From NCBI RefSeq assembly GCF_047785965.1, contig NZ_JBLOBF010000004.1, positions 52,852 through 116,851 of the forward strand: a stretch of DNA of 64,000 nucleotides, written 5' to 3'. The position numbers and the translations under genes are program-made. The DNA is from Caldisericum exile_A (GTDB lineage: Bacteria; Caldisericota; Caldisericia; Caldisericales; Caldisericaceae). Shown piece after piece: positions 52,877-60,887 of this stretch (position 1 is the stretch's first letter; each line of letters begins with the position of its first letter). The notes under the pieces are model-generated. The model saw only the letters and a list, made by a program, of their open reading frames with translations. It was not told the DNA's origin and did not search any database.

Positions 52877-54131
52877 CTTTGGATGTCAGATGAATGAATA
52901 CGAAAGTGAAAAATTTAGAGAAGTATTTTACGATTTTGGATTGGTCGAGGTTTCAAGTATTGAGGAAGCGGATGTCGTACTTTTTAATAGCTGCGCTGTG
53001 CGAGAAAAATCCGAGCAAAAACTCATAAGTTCAGTAGGATATGCAAGGTCTCTTTACGAAAAATACGGAAGGCCTTATGTAATCGTAGCAGGATGTGTTG
53101 CATCTATCAAGGAGAGAAAAATTAAAGAAGTTGCACGTGATAGCCTTTTTATGCTTTCGAAAGGTTATGAACTTATTTATGAGCGTGTTAATGAATTAAG
53201 AAGCGAGCTTTCAAAATATTTAAATGCTAATAATTCGCTTAATAAGGTTGAGGTTCACAGAGTTTTTGCGTATGTTCCTGTCATTTTTGGTTGTAACAGT
53301 TTTTGCGCTTATTGTATTGTACCTGCAACAAAAGGACGTGAAAAATCGAGACCAATTAATGAAGTATTGGACGAAGTAAAAAGTCTTGTTGATCAAGGGG
53401 TAAAAGAAATAGTTCTCTTAGGTCAAAATATAAATCATTATGGTTACGATTTAGGAAAGCAGGAAGGTTTTATTGAACTTCTTGAAGAAGTTGGTCGTAT
53501 TCCTAATCTTAAAAGATTACGTTATCTTACACCACATCCAGCATATTTTACAAAGGAACTTGTAAAAAGAATGCGTCGAATTAACACTCTTATGCCTCAT
53601 TTCCATTTGCCTGTTCAGTCGGGATCAAATAAGATACTGTCTCTTATGAAAAGAGGATATACAAAAGAGCATTACCTTGAGATAATTGAAACGATTAAGA
53701 AAGAATTTCCAGAAGCATCAATTACAACTGATATTATTGTAGGCTTCCCAAACGAATCAGAAGAAGATTTCCTTGAAACTATTAATCTTGTTAAAACCGT
53801 TCAATTTGATAAAAGTTTTATCGCAGCTTATTCAAAACGCCCTAATACACCTGCAGCAACGATGGAAGGGCAGATTGACCCAAAAACAAAAAAAGAAAGA
53901 CTTAACTACCTTCTTAAAATACAAAATGAAATAAGTCTTGAGAAGAACAAGGCATATATTGGTGGTACTTATGAAGTGCTTGTTGAAAATGTAAAAGGAA
54001 ACAAAGCTTTTGGAAGAATCCCGCAAGATAAACTTGTGATTTTTGAAAGTAGTTTTGAGGTTCATCCTGGCGATTTAGCCAATGTCCTTATTACCGACGC
54101 TGACTTTATACATTTAAGAGGAAAGGCATAA
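52854..54131 (+). CDS. miaB: tRNA-2-methylthio-N6-dimethylallyladenosine synthase
   Basis: MiaB is a radical SAM methylthiotransferase that adds sulfur and methyl to i6A37 in tRNA. The N-terminal UPF0004 cluster cysteines are in NFGCQMNEYESE, FNSCAVREKSE and VAGCVASI. The radical SAM motif is VIFGCNSFCAYCIVPATKGRE. A TRAM domain ends the 425 residues (GGTYEVLVENVKGNKAFG). miaA is found nearby (58036), consistent with the same pathway. It is followed by the repeat block. Confidence 0.94.
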   Translation: MRTFAIVNFGCQMNEYESEKFREVFYDFGLVEVSSIEEADVVLFNSCAVREKSEQKLISSVGYARSLYEKYGRPYVIVAGCVASIKERKIKEVARDSLFMLSKGYELIYERVNELRSELSKYLNANNSLNKVEVHRVFAYVPVIFGCNSFCAYCIVPATKGREKSRPINEVLDEVKSLVDQGVKEIVLLGQNINHYGYDLGKQEGFIELLEEVGRIPNLKRLRYLTPHPAYFTKELVKRMRRINTLMPHFHLPVQSGSNKILSLMKRGYTKEHYLEIIETIKKEFPEASITTDIIVGFPNESEEDFLETINLVKTVQFDKSFIAAYSKRPNTPAATMEGQIDPKTKKERLNYLLKIQNEISLEKNKAYIGGTYEVLVENVKGNKAFGRIPQDKLVIFESSFEVHPGDLANVLITDADFIHLRGKA

Positions 54132-54332
54132 CAAGGAAAAGATTTACAATTTCGATAATCCTGTAAGTGACTACACTTCGCCAATTTGTCATTCATTGCA
54201 AATCGATGTGAAGAATTGCAACTAAACATAATGATTAATATTTACTATTTTCTAATGTGTTTGTAGAGAGTCTTTCTTCTCTCTCATTTTTTTCCTGCAT
54301 TTAATAGCAGATACCCCAAATGGAAGAGGGTT
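54132..54332. other. Noncoding AT-rich lead-in to the repeat block
   Basis: I see no gene, hairpin terminator or RNA consensus in this stretch. Its codon use is unlike the genes on either side. Confidence 0.4.
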
Positions 54333-54480
54333 CTCATTACTCGAAGGGGTAAAAGCCCCTTCGAACTACCACAGAAAGAGTAGATTTCTATTAATCGAAG
54401 GGGTAAAAGCCCCCCTTCGAACTTCCCCAAAAGGCGGAGATTTCTCCATTACTCGAAGGGGTATTTACCCCTTCGAACTT
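54333..54480. repeat. Tandem hairpin repeats (TCGAAGGGG family)
   Basis: Three copies of an inverted repeat start TCGAAGGGG and end CCCCTTCGAA at 54341-54365, 54395-54421 and 54453-54477, with loops such as TAAAAG and TATTTA. The spacing is 54 and 58 bp, and the linkers share CCCCAAAAGGCGGAGATTTC. Each unit can fold on either strand. Decayed or truncated relatives lie at about 54686-54706 and 54738-54763. Confidence 0.9.
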
Positions 54481-54490
54481 TCCCAAAAGG

Positions 54491-54601
54491 TGGAGATTTC
54501 TCCTCACTACGTTCGTCGAAATGACTCGTTGCGTCATTCTGAAGCCGCTTATTTGTCATTCCGAAGTGGCGTAGCCACGAGGAATCTCCTCAGTTTTGGG
54601 G
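54491..54601. repeat. 111-bp direct repeat, copy A
   Basis: This copy is identical over 111 bp to 54858-54968. It starts TGGAGATTTCTCCTCACTAC and contains hairpin-forming words such as GTGGCGTAGCCAC and a GAGGAATCTCCTC-like end. The following stretch has a further weaker match. Confidence 0.9.
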
Positions 54602-54639
54602 GAGTATTGAGAGGGCGGTTTGTTGCCCCTCAAAATAAT

Positions 54640-54820
54640 TGTCATATCGAGCGAAGCGAGATATCTCCTCTGTTTGCATTGGAGTGGGTAAAAGTCCCCC
54701 TTCGAACTACCCCAAAAGGCGGAGATTTCTCATTTAATCGAAGGGGTAAAAGTCCCCCTTCGACCATTAGAAAAGGGGGTGCCCCCTTTCTAACTTATCC
54801 CCAAGGAAAAATTATTATTT
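54640..54820. repeat. Mixed hairpin elements between the direct repeats
   Basis: This part holds TCGAGCGAAGCGAGATAT (a classic short inverted element), a truncated TCGAAGGGG-type arm near 54701, a full TCGAAGGGG hairpin at 54738-54763 and an AGAAAAGGGGG / CCCCCTTTCT hairpin at 54769-54792. I see no coding sense here. Confidence 0.75.
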
Positions 54821-54857
54821 GGGGGAGTATTGAGGGGGTTGTTGCCCCCTCAAAATA

Positions 54858-54968
54858 TGGAGATTTCTCCTCACTACGTTCGTCGAAATGACTCGTTGCG
54901 TCATTCTGAAGCCGCTTATTTGTCATTCCGAAGTGGCGTAGCCACGAGGAATCTCCTCAGTTTTGGGG
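54858..54968. repeat. 111-bp direct repeat, copy B
   Basis: Identical to copy A (54491-54601). A third, partial copy of the first 35 bp lies at 55004-55038. Confidence 0.9.
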
Positions 54969-55003
54969 AGTTTTGAGGGTGCGGTTTGTTGCCCCTCAAA
55001 ATA

Positions 55004-55038
55004 TGGAGATTTCTCCTCACTACGTTCGTCGAAATGAC
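55004..55038. repeat. Partial third copy of the direct repeat
   Basis: The first 35 bases of the repeat (TGGAGATTTCTCCTCACTAC onward) occur a third time and end at GAAATGAC, where the sequence leaves the repeat. It lies about 170 bp before the scpB stop. Confidence 0.85.
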
Positions 55039-55209
55039 AATCATTGGAAGTGGGGATACCTCTATCAACCCTTCCCTTTAAGACAAAAATAATATATTTG
55101 ACTTGTGTTTCTTATTTTGAATGATCGTAGCGACAGAGGACTTTTAATATTTAGTTCATTGGATGTAATTTTTAAATGAAAAATAGGTCTTTTAGGCTGA
55201 AAATTATAG

Positions 55210-55701
55210 TTATAACTTGAATAGTTTTGATTCTAAATTTTCTCGAATATCTTCGGGAAGAGTTTCGATAAATTTATCGGTAACCTTGTAATAGATTTTT
55301 CCTTCAAAAAATTCCTTTTCTATATAGCCTAACTTTAGAAGCTCGTTTATAACTCTTGCGCTGTTTACGCCTCGAATTTTATCAATTTCATCTTTTGTTC
55401 TCTTCTTTTTAAGAATTAACCCTATAACCTCTATTAAGTTTTTTGATAGAGTTATCTTTTTCTTCTTGATGAATTTCTCAAAAAATCTTCTATATTTTGC
55501 ATTCGGTATCATTCGAACTTTATTTTTTTCAAATGCAAGATTTATACCAGTTTCCTTGAGGTTATTTTCAAGTTCTGAAAGAAGTTCAAGAATACTTCTT
55601 TTATCTAGTCCAATAATTGATGCAATCTTGTCAATACTAACCGGTTTTACAGACACAAATAAAATCGATTCAATTGCGTAAAGGTATTCTTCCCTCTTCA
55701 T
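55210..55701 (-). CDS. scpB: Segregation and condensation protein B
   Basis: ScpB binds ScpA and the SMC protein in chromosome condensation. The 163 residues have two winged-helix domains: KREEYLYAIESILFVSVKPVS at the start and the typical RTKDEIDKIRGVNSARVINELL in the second. It is a bit short for the family (about 180). Its start lies inside the scpA gene (32-bp overlap), the usual scpA-scpB order. Confidence 0.9.
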   Translation of the reverse strand: MKREEYLYAIESILFVSVKPVSIDKIASIIGLDKRSILELLSELENNLKETGINLAFEKNKVRMIPNAKYRRFFEKFIKKKKITLSKNLIEVIGLILKKKRTKDEIDKIRGVNSARVINELLKLGYIEKEFFEGKIYYKVTDKFIETLPEDIRENLESKLFKL

Positions 55702-56296
55702 TGAGCCTCAAAATGATCGGTGAAAAATGATCTTCTTGTAATATCTTCAAAAAGTTGTTTTTTGCAAGTATAAGCACCGCAAGAAATGTTGCAATGACCT
55801 CTATTTTAGAATTGCACTCTTCAATAAGTTTTCTAAAATCAATCTCTATAAACTGGGTGAGCTTTTCTTTTAGTTTTTCAATAATGTAAGCTACGGAAAC
55901 TTGCTCAACAGAAATAGTTTTATTTTCATAATATTTTTCTCTTTGAAGCACTTCTTTCACAATTTTTTCAAGACGAGAAATTGGGATTTCATTTGATGAT
56001 ACCTTTTCAACAAATGTTCTTCTGATTACAGTTTTTTCAACGGATTTTTCGAGTACTTCAATAATATCGTCAATGTTTTCTTCATGAAGAGTTTTCTTTC
56101 CCTGTTCCTTTAGTCCCAAAAGATACAATAGAAGTTCTGATTTTAACTCAAGAAGAGTTGCCAAGAGCAAAATTTTTTCACTTAATTCAAAATTGTCAAT
56201 CCTTTGAAGCTCATTTGAGACCAACTCCAAAATTGAAATACTTAAAAGGGAATTCTTGTTTCGTTTTGCTTCGTAAACAATCTCCTCAAGGCTCAT
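55670..56296 (-). CDS. scpA: Segregation and condensation protein A
   Basis: ScpA is the kleisin that bridges SMC. The 208-residue protein has an N-terminal helical part (YEAKRNKNSLLSISILELV), a long middle of acidic and basic helices, and a C-terminal winged helix (EVIATFLAVLILAKNNFLKI). Identification rests on the C-terminal ATFLAVLEL-like motif, length and position before scpB. Its N-terminus lacks the full canonical FEGPLDLLL motif, so this end is diverged. Confidence 0.82.
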   Translation of the reverse strand: MSLEEIVYEAKRNKNSLLSISILELVSNELQRIDNFELSEKILLLATLLELKSELLLYLLGLKEQGKKTLHEENIDDIIEVLEKSVEKTVIRRTFVEKVSSNEIPISRLEKIVKEVLQREKYYENKTISVEQVSVAYIIEKLKEKLTQFIEIDFRKLIEECNSKIEVIATFLAVLILAKNNFLKILQEDHFSPIILRLNEEGRIPLRN

Positions 56297-57270
56297 TTTA
56301 GATTCATCTTTGTTAGTGCTTCATCAAGTGTTGCATTTGCCACATAAGATGCATTCTTGGAACCTTCTTCGAAGACATCCTCGACTTTGTCGATCTCTTT
56401 TTTAAGTTCCTCTCGTTTTTGTCGAATTGGTCTTAAATATTCGTTCAATTTATTTGCAAGATTCTTTTTGCATGCAACACAACCAAGTGCTCCAGATCTA
56501 CAATCTCTCTCAATATCGTTTACTTCAGCTTTATTAAAAATCTTGTGGTATGTGAATACATTGCACACCTCAGGGTGTCCTTTGTCATGTAATCTTATCT
56601 TTTCAGGATCAGTAATTGCTCTCATTATTTTCTTTGTTGTGTCCTCCTCTGTATCTGCAATCTTTATATCATTTTCAAGACTCTTTGACATCTTTTTACC
56701 ATCAATGCCTGGCACATACGGAAACTCTGTAAGAAGTGCCTGTGGTTCGACAAAGAGCTCACCATAAAGATAATTAAATCTTCTTACGATTTCTCTTGTC
56801 ATTTCAAGGTGCGGCAGTTGATCTTTACCCACGGGAACATACTTAGCTTTATATAGAATAATATCTGATGCCATAAGAACAGGATAACCAAGCAGTCCAT
56901 AGGATGCGTTTTCCTTAAGGTCAAGGTCTTTAATCATCTCTTTTACTGTTGGATTTCTCTCAAGCCACGAAATTGGAACGATCATTGAAAGAAGTAAGTG
57001 TAAGTAAGTATGTGCTGGGACTTTCGATTGAATAAAAAGTGTAGCCTTTTTTGGATCAATACCTGCGGCAAGCCAATCAAGCATTACTGCAATCCTATTT
57101 TTCTTGAAATCTTCTGTGTGCTCGTAGTTTGTTGTGAGTACATGCAAATCTGCAATGAAGAAATAACTTTTATAAGTTTCTTGAAGCTTTTTAAGGTTGT
57201 CAATAACACCTACAAGGTGCCCTATGTGGAGCTCTCCTGTTGAACGCATTCCTGTAACTACAACATCCAT
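56293..57270 (-). CDS. trpS: Tryptophan--tRNA ligase
   Basis: This class I synthetase charges tRNA-Trp. It has VTGMRSTGELHIGHLVGVIDNL (HIGH), FFIADLHVLTT, SKVPAHTYLHLLLSMI, YPVLMASDIILYKAKYVPVGKDQLPHLEMTREI and the KMSKS loop DGKKMSKSLEND. The 325 residues are normal. It starts the minus-strand operon trpS-scpA-scpB, with an overlap of 4 bp to scpA. Confidence 0.95.
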   Translation of the reverse strand: MDVVVTGMRSTGELHIGHLVGVIDNLKKLQETYKSYFFIADLHVLTTNYEHTEDFKKNRIAVMLDWLAAGIDPKKATLFIQSKVPAHTYLHLLLSMIVPISWLERNPTVKEMIKDLDLKENASYGLLGYPVLMASDIILYKAKYVPVGKDQLPHLEMTREIVRRFNYLYGELFVEPQALLTEFPYVPGIDGKKMSKSLENDIKIADTEEDTTKKIMRAITDPEKIRLHDKGHPEVCNVFTYHKIFNKAEVNDIERDCRSGALGCVACKKNLANKLNEYLRPIRQKREELKKEIDKVEDVFEEGSKNASYVANATLDEALTKMNLK

Positions 57271-57285
57271 TATTCTCCTCCTACT

Positions 57286-57924
57286 TTAAAAATGGATTTT
57301 TCCAATAAGATTTATTATGGGTGAAACTGCCTTAGAAAAGAAATAATTAAATCTAAAAAATGGAATTGAAATAATAATAACAAGGAAAATTATCCCATAG
57401 TAATTTAACGCATCATCGTAGAGAAATCTAAGGGGATTTTTTGTAAGGGCGAATATTATTTTTGAACCATCAAGCGGTGGAATAGGAATAAGGTTAAATA
57501 TTGCAAGGTATATACTTAATACAATAATATACCTTGCAAGTTCAACGAAATATCCAAAGCCTGTAAGTACTATTGGGTTAACGCTCATCCAGTTAAAAAG
57601 CGGTGCAAGTAAAAATGCTGTAATAAGATTTGCAAGAGGCCCTGCAAGAGAGACAAAAATCATTCCTTTTCTGAGGTTTCTTAATGCAGTAAAATCAACA
57701 GGAACAGGTTTTCCCCAGCCAAATCTAAAAATAACAAGTGAAAGTAGCCCTATTGGATCAATATGCCTTAGTGGATTTAAAGATAGTCTTCCCTCTTCTT
57801 TTGCTGTGGTATCTCCCATTTTGTAAGCAACATAGGCATGTCCAAACTCATGTATCGTAAGAACAATCAATACGGCAGGTATCACATACAACAATTCACT
57901 TATATATTGATTTATGTAATTCAT
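57286..57924 (-). CDS. Site-2 protease family membrane metalloprotease (M50)
   Basis: This intramembrane zinc protease has TIHEFGHAYVAYKMGDTT with HExxH at residues 25-29, GLLSLVIFRFGWGKPVPVD, LAGPLANLITA and the LDG-type NLIPIPPLDGSKI with the third ligand. It has five or more membrane helices. The frame is open from 57975, but AAGGAGATGATAGAG precedes ATG 57924, giving 212 residues. trpS follows 15 bp later on this strand. Its substrate is unknown. Confidence 0.88.
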   Translation of the reverse strand: MNYINQYISELLYVIPAVLIVLTIHEFGHAYVAYKMGDTTAKEEGRLSLNPLRHIDPIGLLSLVIFRFGWGKPVPVDFTALRNLRKGMIFVSLAGPLANLITAFLLAPLFNWMSVNPIVLTGFGYFVELARYIIVLSIYLAIFNLIPIPPLDGSKIIFALTKNPLRFLYDDALNYYGIIFLVIIISIPFFRFNYFFSKAVSPIINLIGKIHF

Positions 57925-58035
57925 CTCTATCATCTCCTTAAAGCATTTTACTCTATACTCAACAATTATACACATGAAACGCTATTTTTAAAATTTTTGA
58001 TGTTTTATTTAAAAATCTTGCTAAAATAGTAAAGT

Positions 58036-58944
58036 ATGGAAGAAAAAATAGTTGTTATTCTTGGGCCAACAGCAACCCATAAAAGTGATATTGCCTTAGA
58101 ACTTGTTAAGGATTTTCCTCTTGAGATTGTATCTGCTGACTCAATGCAGTTTTATAAGGGTATGGACATAGGCACTGCAAAGGTATCGAAAGAAATAAGA
58201 GAAAAAATTCCACACCACTTTATAGACATAATTGATGTATCTCAAAATTATAGTGTTGGGCAATACAAAAGGGAATTTTTGAAATTAGTCCAAGAAATTT
58301 ACAAGAATAAAAAGATTCCTCTTATTGTTGGGGGCTCTGGGCTCTACATAAGAGCAATTACTGAGAATTTTCCAGTCGAGGAATCTCCATCTCCCGATAT
58401 CGATTTGCGAAGAGAACTTGAAGGGAAATCTTTAGATGAGATAAAAAAACTTGCAGAAAGTATAGACTTTGATGCAGCTTCAAGAGTTTTTGATAAAAAA
58501 CGCCTCATAAGAATAATTGAATACTACAAAAAGACGGGCAAGAAAATTTCGGAAGTAAAAAATCCTTCAGTTAAGTTTAGGTTCTTAAAAATTGGTCTTA
58601 TAAAGCCCAGGGAAATTCTCTATAGAGACATAGAAAAACGTGTGGATAAAATGATTGAACTTGGTTTTGTAGAAGAAGTTAAGAGTTTAAAAGAGAAGTA
58701 TGCTCAATGGTCAAAAACAGCAAGGCAAGCAATAGGATATAAGGAAATTCTTGATTATCTTGAGGGACAAATCACATTTGATGAAGCGATTGAACTTATT
58801 AAGAAAAACACGCGACATCTTGCAAAAAGGCAGATCACATGGTTCAAAAAAGAGAAGGATGTTTTGTGGTTTGACTCAACAGATATTCAACTAATCATAA
58901 ATGAAATTAAAAGATTGGTAGGTGATTTTGTAAATGATGATTGA
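58036..58944 (+). CDS. miaA: tRNA dimethylallyltransferase
   Basis: MiaA attaches the isopentenyl group to A37 of tRNAs reading UNN codons. The 302 residues have IVSADSMQFYKGMDIGTAKVS, IPHHFIDIID, LIVGGSGLYIRAI, RQAIGYKEILDYL and ARRQITWF-like LAKRQITWFKK. The P-loop reads LGPTATHKSDIA, with His15 where a glycine is normal. TAAAAT at 58022-58027 lies 8 bp before the ATG and no Shine-Dalgarno site is seen, so it may be leaderless. Confidence 0.92.
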   Translation: MEEKIVVILGPTATHKSDIALELVKDFPLEIVSADSMQFYKGMDIGTAKVSKEIREKIPHHFIDIIDVSQNYSVGQYKREFLKLVQEIYKNKKIPLIVGGSGLYIRAITENFPVEESPSPDIDLRRELEGKSLDEIKKLAESIDFDAASRVFDKKRLIRIIEYYKKTGKKISEVKNPSVKFRFLKIGLIKPREILYRDIEKRVDKMIELGFVEEVKSLKEKYAQWSKTARQAIGYKEILDYLEGQITFDEAIELIKKNTRHLAKRQITWFKKEKDVLWFDSTDIQLIINEIKRLVGDFVNDD

Positions 58945-60160
58945 GGACCGCTTTATAGAATTAGGAAAAACTTCAGAACTATCACTTAAAGAGCACTTTG
59001 AAAAGGTAGATTTAATTCGAGAAAAAAATTTTTTAAAGGTTCTTGATGCTTTTCAAAATGTAAAACTCCACGATTCTGATTTAAACTACACTTCTGGTTA
59101 TGGCTATAATGATATTGGTCGTGAAAAGACTGAGGCAGTTTTTGCAAGAATTTTTGGTGGCGAAGATGCACTTGTTCGTCCTCAAATTATTTCTGGGACT
59201 CATGCAATTTCTATAACTCTTTTTGGACTTTTAAGACCAGGCGATTTGCTTGTCTATGCAAGCGGTAAACCCTACGAAACAGGCGAAGGCATTATAGGGA
59301 TTCGTGAAGTTGAAGGCTCGCTTAAAGAGTCTAGTGTTAAATACGGTGAATTTAATTTTAGAAATGGTTTTGATGAGAATCTCGTAAAGAATGCAAAAGT
59401 TTTAGTCTTTCAGAGATCTAAAGGGTATACTTTTACTGATTCGATAACAATAGATGAACTTGAAAATGCAATAAAGATTGTAAAATCAATTAATCCTCAA
59501 ACAATTATTATGGTTGATAATTGTTATGGTGAATTTGTGGAAGACAGGGAACCTGGTGATGTTGGCGCTGATGTTGTTGTTGGGTCTTTAATCAAAAATG
59601 TAGGTGGTGGAATTGCAATAACAGGGGGATATATTGTTGGGAAAAAGGATCTTATCCAAAAAATCTCAACAAGACTTACTGCACCAGGTGTTGGGAAAGA
59701 AATCGGTCCAATGCTTGGGCTTACTCGAAATATTCTTCAGGGGATTTACTTTGCTCCACTTGTGGTTTCAAATGCTTTAAAAGGTGTAATATTTGCTTCA
59801 AAAATCTTTGAAGATTATGGATTTGAAGTGAAGCCTAGATACTTTGAAAAGAGAACCGATATAGTGCAGGCAATAAAGTTTGGAAGTGAGGAACTGCTTA
59901 TAAAATTTGCGCAGTCTATTCAACGTTTTTCACCAATTGATTCTGACGCAGAAATTGAGTCTGCGCCACTTCCAGGCTATGGAAATAAAGTTATTATGGC
60001 TGCTGGTACCTTTGTGCAGGGTTCTTCAATAGAATTATCATGTGATGCACCGATTGTTCCACCTTACATTGGTTATCTTCAAGGTGGTATATACTACGAA
60101 CACACAAAATTTGCGAGTTTATATGCACTACAAGAAGTCTTAAAAATTTCTAAAAAATAA
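58934..60160 (+). CDS. Methionine gamma-lyase family PLP protein (aluminium-resistance type)
   Basis: This fold-type I PLP protein has VRPQIISGTHAISITLFGLLRPGD, ASGKPYETGEGIIG, DNCYGEFVEDREPGDVGAD and the probable PLP site VVVGSLIKNVGGGIAITGGYI. It matches the YnbB/aluminium-resistance branch of methionine gamma-lyase-like proteins, in which the actual reaction is not settled. The 408 residues are typical. It starts ATG inside the miaA end (11-bp overlap). Confidence 0.86.
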   Translation: MMIEDRFIELGKTSELSLKEHFEKVDLIREKNFLKVLDAFQNVKLHDSDLNYTSGYGYNDIGREKTEAVFARIFGGEDALVRPQIISGTHAISITLFGLLRPGDLLVYASGKPYETGEGIIGIREVEGSLKESSVKYGEFNFRNGFDENLVKNAKVLVFQRSKGYTFTDSITIDELENAIKIVKSINPQTIIMVDNCYGEFVEDREPGDVGADVVVGSLIKNVGGGIAITGGYIVGKKDLIQKISTRLTAPGVGKEIGPMLGLTRNILQGIYFAPLVVSNALKGVIFASKIFEDYGFEVKPRYFEKRTDIVQAIKFGSEELLIKFAQSIQRFSPIDSDAEIESAPLPGYGNKVIMAAGTFVQGSSIELSCDAPIVPPYIGYLQGGIYYEHTKFASLYALQEVLKISKK

Positions 60161-60233
60161 AAATGGCTTGATTACTAATTTTATTGACAAAATTTTGGCT
60201 TAAAAAAATCTTAAAGAAATTGCATAAAAACTA

Positions 60234-60261
60234 TTGCATTTTTTACAATTTTTGATATAAA
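60234..60261 (+). promoter_or_regulatory. Promoter of the speD leader
   Basis: TTGCAT (60234-60239), a 16-bp spacer and TATAAA (60256-60261) give an expected start near 60268, so the transcript would have a 5' leader of about 200 nt before speD. The region is AT-rich, so chance matches are possible. Confidence 0.45.
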
Positions 60262-60267
60262 TACACC

Positions 60268-60467
60268 GATAAGGTTATAAACCTTACCACCTCCCTGCAA
60301 AAAACACTCTTGCTTAAAGAGTGGGAACGCAGGAAATTTAAAAGGAGAAGGACAACTCCTTTAAGAAACCCTACGGCTGGACTGGTCGGATGTTATGCCT
60401 GCGCAGGCAGGAAGCCCCTCGTTAAGCAGGGTGGCTGTCACTAATTCTTTGGAAGGGGGTGGCTGAA
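60268..60467 (+). ncRNA. Structured speD 5' leader RNA, candidate riboregulator
   Basis: About 200 bases with higher G+C than the surroundings and no ORF. Local hairpins are TAAGGTT/AACCTTA (60270-60286), CACTCTT/AAGAGTG (60305-60323), AAAGGAG/CTCCTTT (60341-60362) and the palindrome TGCCTGCGCAGGCA (60396-60409). The strand CCACCTCCCTGC (60287-60298) has three partners: GCAGG at 60329-60333, GCAGGGTGG at 60426-60434, and the speD Shine-Dalgarno region GGGGGTGG at 60455-60462 (eight pairs including one G-U). These exclude each other. No SAM-I, SAM-II or other consensus known to me fits. The polyamine genes downstream suggest SAM or polyamine as the signal. Confidence 0.6.
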
Positions 60468-60887
60468 ATGCGCACAGAAGGTAAACACATTATTATGGAT
60501 GCATCTGGTTGCAATCCAGAGCTCCTAAATGATTTGAATTACCTAAGGTCGCTTCTTGTAGAAGCGGCACAGAAAGCTAATGCAACAGTTTTGAACGTTG
60601 CATTTCACCATTTTACTCCTCAGGGAGTTAGTGGGGTGGTGGTAATTTCCGAATCTCACCTCTCAATCCACACGTGGCCTGAATATGGCTATGCTGCGTT
60701 GGATTTTTACACATGCGGAGACATCGATCCTAAGGTTGCCTGTGAGTATGTTGCAGAACATCTCAAAGCAAAATACGTTCAGACAACAGAAGTTTCCCGT
60801 GGAGAGGAACGCGAAGGGAAGTACCTGCACAAAATTCGTTCAGTAAGAACAAAGGTTTATGGAAAAGAATTATCTTTACTTCCATGA
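60468..60887 (+). CDS. speD: S-adenosylmethionine decarboxylase proenzyme (class 1B)
   Basis: SpeD makes decarboxylated SAM, the aminopropyl donor for spermidine. It cleaves itself to form a pyruvoyl group. From ATG 60468 the cleavage site VVVISESHLSIHTWPE puts the future pyruvoyl at Ser63, with His68 and Cys83 (YTCGD), the same numbers as the Thermotoga enzyme. This numbering supports ATG 60468 over GTG 60459, which is directly at the Shine-Dalgarno sequence. GGAAGGGGG lies 8 bp upstream. The 139 residues are normal. It overlaps speE by 29 bp. Confidence 0.95.
   Translation: MRTEGKHIIMDASGCNPELLNDLNYLRSLLVEAAQKANATVLNVAFHHFTPQGVSGVVVISESHLSIHTWPEYGYAALDFYTCGDIDPKVACEYVAEHLKAKYVQTTEVSRGEEREGKYLHKIRSVRTKVYGKELSLLP

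Noticed and set aside
54490..54891. 133-codon open frame across the repeat block
   Set aside because: It runs through the hairpin and direct repeats, has no Shine-Dalgarno site, and its residues simply translate repeat words. It is not coding.
60268..60467. SAM-I riboswitch, c-di-GMP riboswitch or SRP RNA in the speD leader
   Set aside because: I looked for the key conserved words of these RNAs (for example GAAACC with GGCAACC, the GGGACGCAAAG core, the GGAAGGAAGCAGC loop) and did not find them. One part (GAGTGGGAACGCAGG) resembles c-di-GMP-I only slightly.
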